Of a DNA stretch of 64,000 nt, positions 10,624 to 20,739 are shown one piece after another. A model generated the notes under the pieces. That model had not been told where the DNA came from and made no database searches. It saw only the letters and a program-made list of their open reading frames with translations. A program made the translations under genes and the position numbers. The stretch spans positions 65,008 to 129,007 of the forward strand of contig JAKUCV010007441.1 of assembly GCA_028386065.3 (NCBI GenBank), in the 5' to 3' direction. The stretch's first letter is position 1; each line of letters starts with the position of its first letter. The DNA is from Turnera subulata (lineage: Eukaryota > Streptophyta > Magnoliopsida > Malpighiales > Passifloraceae).

Positions 10624-11151
10624 TTACCAATAGTTGGTCCGGATCCACTTATTATGTAAGAGACGCCAAGCATGATGCCGGTAAAGTTTGGTCTTGCAGG
10701 GGGTGCCCTTTTGGTAGCAGTCCATACCTTCCCCAACCAATTGAACTTGATAAGGCCATCGTTTATGAGTAATCGGATCCGTATATTCAAAATTTAGATA
10801 TACTGGCTCAAAATCCCACTTCCCACAGTACTGGTATGTAAAAACACCATTACGTCCCAGCAATTTTTTTGTTTCTTGGCCTATCGAAAGATCTGCGAGC
10901 TTCTCATTCCATGGGTTTTTCATTGTATATATTCGGTAGAATTCCAGATTTTCCAAGTTGCCTGGCAAGAAATTTGTTACTGTGACAGTATGCCGCATAA
11001 ACCCCAGACATTTAACTCTGTCCCAAACCCCGCCCCAAAACCCAGCCTCGGAAGAGGGAAATTGTAAGAAAAGAAACAGTAGCAGTAGCACAGCCATCAT
11101 ACTACTACTCATTACTCCTCCTCTTATATTCTTCATCATCATCATCATCAT
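10624..11151 (-). CDS. S-protein homolog (SPH), secreted, copy 3
   Basis: About 175 aa, single exon. The start is placed in the Met run at 11151, which corresponds to the start of copy 1 (MKNIRGGVMSSSMM shared); the frame is open further up to 11211. Signal peptide, then AGFWGGVWDRVKCLG, the strand VTVTNFLPGNL, four cysteines (VKCLG, YQYCGKW, MDCYQ, TPCKTK) and the end HAWRLLHNKWIRTNYW. The N-terminus is nearly identical to copy 1 while the loop after the first strand differs in sequence and length. That pattern is usual in this family, where the loops are the variable part. The upstream block with a TATA-like TTAAATAAAGC is near 11255. Confidence 0.9.
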   Translation of the reverse strand: MMMMMMKNIRGGVMSSSMMAVLLLLFLFLQFPSSEAGFWGGVWDRVKCLGFMRHTVTVTNFLPGNLENLEFYRIYTMKNPWNEKLADLSIGQETKKLLGRNGVFTYQYCGKWDFEPVYLNFEYTDPITHKRWPYQVQLVGEGMDCYQKGTPCKTKLYRHHAWRLLHNKWIRTNYW

Positions 11152-11211
11152 CACAACCCTTCTTCTTCTTGTTCTTCTTATTTGTAGTGAAAGTTTTGCT
11201 TCCAAAGACAA

Positions 11212-11897
11212 AAAAACTCTAACAAGTTACACTGCATTTAGTGACTTTAATTACCAGCTTTATTTAAGGTTCTTAATAATACAACTGTTATTAACTCATC
11301 ATTAATGTCCACTTTACCCACATTAAATGGCCAAAACCCTTGAAACTGCATGATATATATGTGTACAGATAAGACTTCGCTTGACCATAGGGCAACTAAA
11401 CTTCTTATAACCATACAGGAGGTGAATGCGCTGAAAATGAACCTAGAACTATATATGCATGTTGTGTCTATCTACAAAAGGACCCAAGGTCTGTGCTACC
11501 AAGAATCAAAGTAACAATTTCATTAACAACGACATATACCTATAACTCCAGATGACAAAACTTCTCATCTTATCTTCTTTGATTTAATTGATAGAACATA
11601 ACAACCTCAGACAATATTTTTTTTTTTTAAGGGTTAATGGTATATTTGGTGTTGCTATTGTTTCAAATTCGTCAATTGTATACGCCAACTTTTTTTTCCG
11701 TTCAATTATATCCCCGTACTTTTGAATTTGTGTCAATTGTGTATCAAGGACAGCATTTAGATGACGTCGCATGCTGCCCGCCAATAGTATATACTAGTTT
11801 CCCTCCTAAATTTTAAATTCAGTCATGTAAGTCTTTTATAATTATACAATTAAGTCCTCATTGCTGGTAATAATTACATATAATATTATGTAACTGT
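11212..11897. other. Intergenic, with a possible MULE-type terminus
   Basis: No gene. 11629-11790 ('aagggttaatggtatatttg', 'ttcgtcaattgtata', 'ttgtgtcaattgtg') has the composition and repeated 'gtcaattgta' motif seen in some plant MULE termini, but I see no inverted partner in the window. Confidence 0.3.
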
Positions 11898-12393
11898 GGA
11901 GTGAATGAATAAATCATTGCTTCTTGTTACTTGACATTTGCTTTTAACTGGAAGGGATAATAACTTTCTGGTGTGTTATACTGTTCTCATTGTTGCCAGG
12001 GAACTGAAATTTCATGAATTTATGATGCATGTGAGAAGAATATTCTGTATAATTTATATTCTCGGTTCGGTGAGTTGTGGATGACAAAAGTATCAGGATG
12101 ACAATATTCAGTCCTTGTAAGAACACCTTTATCAGTTTTCCTTTATACTGGGATCCTTGTATGTTTGAATTCTTTTTTGCTGCTAATCGATGTTTTATTG
12201 TATGCTTGAATTCTACTTGGATTGTTCTAAAACTTCTTGATTACTTTGTAAATTAGGTTAGTTTTATAAACTGTTGATATTTTCATCGCAGGTTCTAAAG
12301 TTGCCCCCGCATAATGTGAAGAACATGTCTGAAGAGACTGGACACATGTTGGTTGTTTACGATGATCCGTCAGACCAAATTAAGATCTTTGTC
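11898..12393 (+). pseudogene. Duplicated 5' fragment of the FAR1-related gene
   Basis: Nearly identical to 24327-24824. It carries the end of the 5'UTR intron, the acceptor (cgcag), the short AUG-UGA upstream ORF, the main ATG and about 25 codons (MSEETGHMLVVYDDPSD). It then has a 4-base insertion (ttaa) and stops where LTR-like sequence begins. No other exons follow here, so it cannot make the protein. It is a direct duplicate, about 12.4 kb upstream of the intact gene. Confidence 0.9.
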
Positions 12394-13879
12394 TGTAGGG
12401 AAATTAATCATGTTCAACACATAAACATATAGCACAGCGGAAGAATAAATTAACAGAAGAAGAAGACTTATCTTTTCTGTTGAATTGGAGCCCGTTGAAA
12501 CCGGAGTCTGGATCGGTTGATTCCTCTGGATCATCAGCATACTTGTTGGTCGGGAGTTAGATCACTAGGATATTATTCACTAGAAAATAACCCACTAACC
12601 ACAACCTAAGAACCCTAGTTTTGTATGAAGATGATTTCTATATTTTTCTGCACAAAAGCTAGAGAGTAGAGAGAGGGAGAGAGAGAGAGAGTACAGTTAG
12701 AGATAACCACACACGTTATCTTGTGTTCACTACCCACAGTAGTAGAGAGAACTGACTAACAGTTTTCTATAAAAAGAATATGGACCTGGGCTTTACCAAA
12801 TAGGCCTAGTCCATCATGGGTGTACAACCCAATAAACCAATATCTCCCACTCACACATGATGGACACTGCCATCTACTTCTTCATAACTTTTCATACGGG
12901 TAAATAGGTCGTGCGACCAACATACTAGTAAGAGCTCTTTATTGTACATCTGTTAGGAATATACAATAGCTCAAGTAGATAACTCTATTATACATCTGTT
13001 AAGAATATACAACAGAGTTCAAGTAGAGTAAGTATGTAAGCTCCCTAGATACATTTAGTTGCATTTAAGAGAAACACAGATCCCAATTCTCTACATGTAT
13101 TCACAATTATGTTTTACTGAAAAACATAAGTGGCCACATTGCGAACACAAAGGAAAAATGCAACACTCAATGATCTTCCCTTTTACTTAAAAACTCTACA
13201 TCTTAACTCAGCTACTTTTCTGACATATCCCGATTAGGTCGAATCACTCATGGCCATTCAGAATACAACCAAGATAGCAACACCAAGCTAAGGTTTCAAG
13301 TAGTGGTAAAAGGTCCCTAAGGGCGCTTGTGAGAAATTTAATAATTTCTCAAGGCTCACACAGTAAGGAAATGAGATCATATTTCCTACTCCTTAATCGG
13401 TCACAAAGCACACATGGTATGAATTCATGTGCCACAGTATTTTCTCCATCCCTCATTGGAGTATATGTCATTAATAATACTGTGTAGGTAATAGTTCAAA
13501 CACACCTAGTGTTTAACTTGGGTCCACCACTCTACCGTTTTCCAACAGAACCCTACCTAGCTTTTGAACAGACAAGATAAAACATTACTTCGTTTTATCT
13601 TCGGTCAATCATGACTGACCTCATCTTGAACAATATCAAGGCGACAATATGTTTACCAATGACACACCTAGTCATAGAGATGGTTACTCGTGTGAGAGAG
13701 CTAACCTGTCTGTTAGACATACCTTTTGATGAGCTTGGCACTAAGCCTCTCTTCCCGTCATATGCACCTAGCATATGTCCACACATGTACATAACATGTA
13801 TTAATCCAGAGATTTATCATGAATATAAAGTTAAGGGAAAGAACAATAATAGAAATTATTGCATTTAATTCCTACTACA
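12394..13879 (+). repeat. Probable Copia-type solo LTR (~1.49 kb)
   Basis: Begins TGTAGGGAAATTAATC and ends ATTTAATTCCTACTACA, a TG...CA pair with short imperfect inverted ends. The 'cagcggaagaataaa' and 'tatctcccactcacacatga' motifs resemble long Copia LTRs of many plants. I find no primer site, no second copy and no 5-bp target duplication (left TTGTC, right GACAC). The right edge abuts a MULE terminus, so this is a chimeric junction or an old solo LTR. Confidence 0.5.
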
Positions 13880-14040
13880 GACACGTGTCAGCCTCACACG
13901 CACCAACCGGCTGCTGGGGGTAAGAAGGACAAGGTGAACTGGTAAATTAAGAGTTGAGTGACATGTTGAGTGAAAAAAAAGGAAGAGAGACAACAAATGC
14001 GAAAACAAAAAAGTGAAGGGACAAGAAAATTTTTTTTACC
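13880..14040 (-). repeat. Orphan MULE terminal inverted repeat (MULE B family)
   Basis: Matches the right TIR of the complete MULE at 34620-34790: 'gacacgtgtca', the 'accaaccgg' stretch, 'gtaaattaagagttgagtga', 'gagacaacaaatgcgaaaac', 'aagtgaagggacaagaaaat', ending TTTTTTTACC. The outer end is at 14040. No matching left arm is visible nearby, so the rest of that element is gone. Confidence 0.75.
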
Positions 14041-14531
14041 AAATCCAAAGTGGTTGCCAAACTAGGAGGCAAAAGAGATATTAAGCCATTATTAAATTTA
14101 TTGAGGTACAATAAAGAGATGTTGCATGGCATCAAACGAATAAAAAATGTAGATACTTTTGATATTAGGACGGAAGGGTGGACTACAATTTTATAACAAC
14201 ATATTAGGAAAAAAGAAAAACAACGTAACACAAAAAATTGCATCAGTTAGAATAATCACTTTATGTATATACATGTCAACCAAACATCTTGATAAATTAG
14301 ATCCAGTAAATTGACTACTTGATACACTAGCTTGAGAGGATTGAGTGCAACCCTATATATTATTCTTTATATACTAGAATGCCCATAAAACTATAATTAC
14401 TAGTATTGAATTTTTATACATAAAAAGCGATACCAACATAGATGTCCTTAGAGCTGTGGGACTTACAATAGCTATTTTTTTTTAATTGACCAAAACGTGG
14501 CAGTCCACAATTTACTGAATAAATTCTATTT
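14041..14531. other. Orphan SPH upstream cassette
   Basis: No gene. 14085-14240 matches the SPH 5' flanks ('ttgcatggcatcaaacga', 'gggtggactacaatttta'), and 14440-14515 matches 7300-7390. It is a further SPH cassette fragment whose SPH gene is missing; the Copia element is inserted in it. Confidence 0.6.
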
Positions 14532-14733
14532 TGTTATGAAAAAACATGTGTAAATGCTATTATACCTACCTACTATACAAAAACCAGTATATATATTCTG
14601 TTGAATAAGATGAAACGAGCAAAAAAAGACAGCTCATTCCCCTCAGCTTCTTCTTCCCTCTGCCTCCTCCTCCTTCTCCCCTTCATCATCATAACTGTGA
14701 AAATTCACAGTATTAAATACTAGTTTTATAACA
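14532..14733 (+). repeat. Copia 5' LTR
   Basis: TG...CA ends, followed by TGTTATCAACACGATAATGC, a primer-binding-like segment. Confidence 0.92.
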
Positions 14734-15084
14734 TGTTATCAACACGATAATGCCTCTACCCGAACAAGAAGAAAACCTACAGAAGAGAAGAAAGAAATAA
14801 AAAAAACAAAAACAAAAACGAAAAACAAAGAAGTGAACAGTTCGTCACCCTTGAGTTACTGTTTATGGCGAACGGATTCGTGCCGATTCTCGCGTCACCG
14901 CCACCACTACGGCCCTCCTCTCACCGTCGCCGACCGGCCGGCGCTTTCCCCATCCTTTGCCGCCTCCGGACGCGGCACCGGGAGAGGAAAACCCGACGGC
15001 CACGCCTGACGACCCTGCAAGCCCCGTCGGGTCTGCCCCTCACCTGCAGCCAGCCTCCTTCGCGACGCCTGCTGTTGCCGTCCT
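14734..15084 (+). other. Copia leader, first part (GC-rich)
   Basis: Contains an ATG at 14865 opening a Pro/Arg/Ser-rich frame (MANGFVPILASPPPL) that runs into the nested LTR at 15085 and resumes, GC-rich, at 17934. A donor-like GAGGTAAGT occurs at about 18205. The same plan, a GC-rich frame then a donor then AT-rich sequence, is seen in the Gypsy LTRs. Confidence 0.4.
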
Positions 15085-15650
15085 TGAAGCACCCCGACCC
15101 GTATTCACCGTACACAGTAAACACGTGCCGGAACTGTAACAACCCAACCCAACCCAACAAAACCCAGCATACAGTGTACACAACAATAACTCGGGCCCAA
15201 CGGCCCAAAATAATAAACATCATAAATAACAAAACCGGCCCAATGGCCCAATAATAGCAAAAACATTGCACAGCGGAAGACTTATAAAACTCACATAAAC
15301 ACTGTATGCATAGATGCAAACTATGGATCCGAGCCCTGTCCAAGGGATAACGCCGCAGCCTGTCTGGAATGCACCAAACCTGTACAAAAAATAACTCATC
15401 CTACGGGATGAAAGCCCGCAGGTGAGGGGTGAGTCCGAAGTGCTCACCGACGAAGGAAAGACCAACAATATGAACACTAAAATTACTCAAGGCAAGCACA
15501 ACAGTCAAACCAAAAGACTCGACCCAAAGCCGAAAAGACTAAAAAAAAAAAACCAATTATCCAATTTTATCTTTTCCGGGCCCCGTCACGGATAAGCTAG
15601 GGTCGTACCAGGTTATCAACCTGCTCCTGGTGCCAGATAAAAAAGAACCC

Positions 15651-15991
15651 GGGATCAACTTCCCAATATCAAACTCAGGCATCAACATCCCAATCAAACC
15701 GGCATCAACATGCCCATCACAAGTAACCCAGATCATGGCACCACAAAACAGTCTCAAACCATCCGGTCGTACCTCTACTTACCACGTGACAATTACATTA
15801 CCGTCATTAAAATCAAATCACAGGGATCGACATCCCTAACCAAAATACCAAGGATTGACATCCTTGTCACAATTGATTAATTAATTCCATTATGTCTTAT
15901 ACCCAAAAGACTCAAGATCAACATCCAAATACCAACCAAAATACTGGGATAAACATCCCGACAACAATCAAGGCAATGGGATCACTATTCC
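15651..15991 (-). repeat. Array of short hairpins in the solo LTR
   Basis: Seven clear units of a 4-5-bp stem around a 4-base loop: 15651-15664, 15678-15691, 15701-15714 (GGCAT/ATGCC), 15823-15836 (GGGAT/ATCCC), 15851-15866 (AAGGAT/ATCCTT), 15946-15959 (GGGAT/ATCCC), 15978-15991. The loop reads GTYR in most units on the sense strand. The same array occurs at 52991-53078. Confidence 0.75.
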
Positions 15992-17354
15992 GAAACAACC
16001 ACAACAACCACAATACTCAACAATGCAATAATCCACAAAACAAAATAACCGAGTAATACAGGCACATATTGAAAGAAATCCATCCTCACCTTGGCTGATT
16101 ACTCAACTTCGGAGACAATGACCGGTCCGACGCTGGCTCCTCGGGAAACTGCCCGATATCCAAAAACCTATACAACAAAACAACACGTACTCACATAAAT
16201 GCACATAAGAGTATGTCATGATGCCAATTTTACGAAATATACCCATCCTGATTACTTATCTTTTATTATTATCTTTTACCGAAAATATTTACCGTACGTA
16301 TATCCGAATATAATTTCGGTACCATACTTTAATTAAAACCCCTTTCAAAATATTTTCATAAAATAATTATATTTTTCTCCAAATAATAATTACCATAATT
16401 TTCAAGAGAAATAATAACCTATTTATAATTTTTCAGAAAATATATATAGTATTTATCTTTTCTAAATACATATGCAATTTAATTTTCCAACACAAAATAT
16501 AATTAACTTTAATTTTCCAAATACATATTTATATACATTTACCACATCAAAATTTTCCAGACGAAAATAATATACATATTAATTTCCAGAAATTATTTTC
16601 AAGGTATATATATATATTTTTCCAATTAATAATAGTTTTCCTAAACATAATCTTAATTATTTATCAAATTAAATATGTTTATATTTTAATGAAAATACCA
16701 AAGTTAAATTGGAATAATTTTCTCAAAATAATTGTATAATTTTTTCCAAAATATATATCAGATTATTAATAAATAAATATATATATAACTAAATTGTTTT
16801 TTTAATTAAATGGACTGGGCTGAACAGGACCAAGCCCAGACCAAGGCAGCAGGCCCGCCAAGGTCCGGCCCAGCGCTTGCCCAACCGAGCCCAAGCCCAC
16901 TAACAAAATCCACAAGTCACAGCCCACGAAGCACAGCCCAAAACCAATCAGCGCAAGACATAACCCACAAGAAATCGGGTCAACCCGGCGACCCGCGACC
17001 CATGTCCGGGTCGTCTTCTTCACAGCTCACCTTGGGTGAGTTCCGGCGGCGGCGCAGGAGCAGGATGAACGGCGAGGCGTGCGACGCGGCATGGCAGCTA
17101 TAGGTGGTCGCCTCGGTCGTCGTGCTGCAGCAAGGAGGCGCTTCGGGGCGGCGGTGTCGCGTGTCGCGGCGAGGGAAGAGGAAACGCGAGGGGAGGGACG
17201 GTGGATCCTGGCGTCGGCTGCAGGCCTGCTCGCGACGGCTCCTCGGTCGGCGGCGGCTCTGCGAAGGCGGGAGGAAAGTGACGAGCGGTGAACGGCGAGG
17301 CGGGTGGAGGTGTGCAGGGGAGGGGGTCCGGCTCGGCGGCGGCTGTGGCTCCTG

Positions 17355-17600
17355 CTCCTCCTCTTCTCCTTTCCTTTTTTTTTTCTTCTTCTTTTCTTTT
17401 TCTTTTTCTCTCTTCTTTCTTTTCTTTTCTTTTTTTTCCTCTCTTTTCTTTTTCCGGTTTCCATTTTTTCCTCTCTTTTTTTTTTCCTTCTTTCTTTCTT
17501 TTTTTTTCTCTCCCTCTCTTTCTCTTTTCTCTCTTTTTTTCTCTTCTTTCTTTTTTTTCTTTTCTTCCCTTCCTCCTTCCTTCTTCACCGGTTCTGCTTT
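17355..17600 (-). repeat. Polypurine/polypyrimidine tract in the solo LTR
   Basis: About 245 bp almost entirely C and T on the plus strand. It makes long open frames rich in Lys/Glu/Arg on the minus strand and Phe/Ser on the plus strand, which I regard as composition artefacts. Confidence 0.8.
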
Positions 17601-18939
17601 TATACTGTGTTTTTTTTTTCACTATACCACATGTGAGTAATCAATAATACAAATCATCTGTATTACGGGCGAGTCCGATCCGGACCAGAAAATAATAGAT
17701 ACCTCCTTAGTTATTTTCCGATGTGATTTTCCGAGAAATTCCGAAACCCGAAAAATACCAACTTAGTTCCGAAAAATTCACGGAAAAATTACGAGCGCGG
17801 GAAAACTCTCGGTTTCGAAAAACGACTCCCGGTTACCTTGAATTAATTACCCAAGATTAATTCAACAGTAAATCACGGTAAAACGACTTCTACAGTCCCG
17901 GTAAAAATCAAAAATTTTACCCGGGCTGTTACAGTCCCGCTCGTCGCCGCCCCGCCCCTTAGTTCTCCACGCCGCCGCCGCTGCTCTGTGGAGACGAGCT
18001 GACGAAACAGCCGCCCGAGCTCGACCCGCCGTCATCGACAACCGCCGAGCCGGAGTCGGGTAATGAAGGCGTGCCGCGTCGTCTCCCGTTGTCGACTCCA
18101 CAGCCGTCGGACCTGCTCGACCTCGCGCCTCAACCGTCGCTGCCCTCGCCGCGTCGTGCCGTGCCGTGCCGCCCGTCACTGAACCCGTGTGGTTCCCTGG
18201 TTGGAGGTAAGTGACCCGTTTTCATGAACGGGATGGATGACCAGCTTAGTTGAGGGTTGGTCCTTGGGTCTGGGCTTGTGGCCTGGTCCTGGGCTGGTTA
18301 TCCTGGGCTGGTCCTGGGCTGGTTCTCCTGGAGTGGCCCAATTTCATATATATATAAAAAAAATAAAAAAAGAAAGTTTTACATTAAATTAAATTTGGAA
18401 AAATATATCTATATAACATATTCCAGAAATATTATTTTGAAGGATTATTTCAAGAATTAAAGTGATATGAAAATTATATGGTAATATATTATGCATATCA
18501 ATTTATGTGCATTATTATGTGTGCATATTATATTATTATGCTATTATTACTACTGAAAGATTTATCGAGTAAGCATATATTATATATTCTATATTATTAT
18601 GCTTTTATTTAATTTATGTTTATGTTTTACTTGGGCTCATACAAGGCCCATTGCATTTAATTTTTTGGTTATTTAATTTTAATTGGGCTAATTAATAAAA
18701 GACCCGTGTTTATTTATTTTAATTAAGTCTTTTATTTATTTAATTTTTGGAATTATGTTATTTGAATTCGAGGCCCAAAAAATTTCCGGAAGAAATTAGT
18801 CATGGGCGCTAAAATGCATTTAAATGCTAATAGTCTGGAAGACACAATAAAAGGAGGAAATAAAGCAAAGAACGGAAGTCTTATTGCTAAAAGATCCTGC
18901 AGATCTTTAAATTAAAAGAAAATTGAAGAAAAATATGAC

Positions 18940-20560
18940 CATTAGAAGTTGGATATTATATGACCACCAGAAGTTGGATATTATATGACCACCAGAAGAT
19001 GGATATTCTCCAAAAATCTTATTACATGCATATGCACCTGAAGTTGCAAGATTTTAAATTTATATGATGCAGTTATATTTCGAATGAGTTCTCAGACTAT
19101 ATTGTGTGTGGAGAATAAAAAGTTGATGTTGATACAAAAAGAAAACAATTTATTTTATGCATCATATGTGCTACTACAGTAGCAATATGGTGAAAGAGAA
19201 TTCACGAAATATTCGAATTAATCCTATGCCTCATTATGGCAAAACGAAGTGACTAACTATAAATAAAAACTATTATGATTCTTGTCCAATTGGCTCTGCT
19301 CCATTCCCTAAAGTGAATGTAATTGTATGTGGTTATGAACATTTGATTGGACACAAACAGGCCTTATAACAAGGCATCGAGTAAATGGTTATCAAGTGTC
19401 CCTGAAGGACAAATCTAATATTGATGAAGTCGTTGCTTACCCTGAAGGTGCAAGCCAATATACCCTGAAGGTACAAGTCAATATTGAATGATTTTATTTT
19501 ATGCTCATCTTTATTATCATTTGTTATATTTATTACATTATGTTTATTTCTTGCATGTTATTACTGCTAATTTTTTTATGTGAACATGAAACTATCGTTG
19601 ACTCGGGCATTTGTCCTGAAGACATTGCAATGACATATTTCGTATTTAATAAACGGAAATTATTCATAAGTAACAATGATAGTACAATCTCAAGAAAATT
19701 AATATGCTCTAGAAGAGCACAAGTTTACTATACTCTAGAAGAGTATATATTTAAGATCCAGAAGAGCATAACTTTCACTACACTTTAGAAAAGTATATAT
19801 CTAAGCTCCGGAAGAGCACAAGTTATATTATGCTCTAGAATAGCACATATTTACGCTCCAGAAGAGCATGAGTTTTAATATACTCCGGAAGAGTAAAATG
19901 TTTATGCTCTGGAAGAGCTTGAATTTTTATTATACTCCAGAAGAGCATAAATTTCATTATACTCTTGAAGAGTACAAACTTTCATATTTACAATCATAAA
20001 TGAATTTTTTTTTAAGTCGCAAAGGAATTTATTTTCAAGCAAATATTATGTTGAGAAGATAAGTGAAAGAGATACTGAATATCTCCATATTAAAAAGGCT
20101 ATTGCCGCAGGTAACAAACAAGTTGTGGAAAGTCTACTTGCGTAATTTTTTAGAATGTACTACATAAATATTCGAGTCAATAAAAGTTATCGTATCCAGC
20201 TTGAAGCTTGCACACAACAGCCTAAATCTGGTACATAATAGCCCGAAGCTGACACTAGCCTGGAGCTAGCAAATAATTCATTATAATTTATTAAATACAC
20301 AGTTTGCATAAAAGCTAAGACCAACTAAAAGTTGACTGATAAATATGTAATTTACAGCTGGTATGCACCAACCAGATGCTGGTAAATAATTTCTCTAAGT
20401 TACCATATCCAGCCTGAAGCTGGCACATATATACCAGCCTGAAGTTGACACATATATAGCAGCCTGAAGCTGACACATATATACCAGCCTGAAGCTGGCA
20501 CATATATAGCAGCTTGAAGTTGGGACCAACTTGAAGTTGGTTCATGGATTTCTTGTTTGG
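18940..20560 (+). repeat. Arrays of stem-loop repeats with an NNGAA loop in the Copia interior
   Basis: Group 1: ~27-bp tandem repeats at 18945-19015 (tatgaccaccagaagttgg). Group 2: 19398-19473 (GTCC-CTGAA-GGAC; TACC-CTGAA-GGTA). Group 3: about eleven units at 19705-19974, alternating TGCTC/GAGCA and TACTC/GAGTA arms around YRGAA. Group 4: 20198-20541, arms CTAGC/GCTAG, CCAGC/GCTGG, CCAAC/GTTGG around CTGAA-like loops. Units are 25-30 bp apart. Arms change while complementarity is kept. Confidence 0.85.
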
Positions 20561-20739
20561 CATGACCGGTTGGGCCATCCCGGATCAATAATGATGTGCG
20601 GAATTTATTTGGACATTCATTGAAAAATCGGAAGTTTTTACAATCAATGAACTTCCATGTGTTTGTTTGCTGCGAAGAAAACAAATTAATTATTTGTCCT
20701 TCCTGTGATGAGGTTGGCCTTGAATCACCAGCAAGTTTT

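Larger units (their letters stand above)
15085..17933 (-). mobile_element. Gypsy solo LTR nested in the Copia element
   Basis: Read on the minus strand it starts TGTAACAGCCCGGGTAAAA and ends 'cgggtcggggtgcttca', the same termini as the Gypsy LTR at 50710-53696. It is 2849 bp, flanked by GTCCT (15080-15084) and GTCCC (17934-17938), a target duplication with one change. Both sides continue in Copia leader sequence. With no internal region, it is a product of LTR-LTR recombination. Inside are the conserved exon-like block (16090-16167), the AAG/GTGAGC donor (17031/17030), a hairpin array (15651-15991) and paired hairpins (15397-15450). Confidence 0.92.

Noticed and set aside
14865..15254. 129-codon gene in the Copia leader
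   Set aside because: After 15085 the frame reads into the nested solo LTR, so it is not one gene; only the first part may belong to a leader frame.
16980..17640. Long Lys/Glu/Arg-rich and Phe/Ser-rich open frames on both strands
   Set aside because: They come from a C/T homopolymer-like tract, which lacks stop codons in every frame. No domain and no conservation of protein sequence with the other LTRs.
19690..20560. CRISPR-like array
   Set aside because: Repeats are degenerate, in a plant retrotransposon, with no constant repeat or unique spacers.
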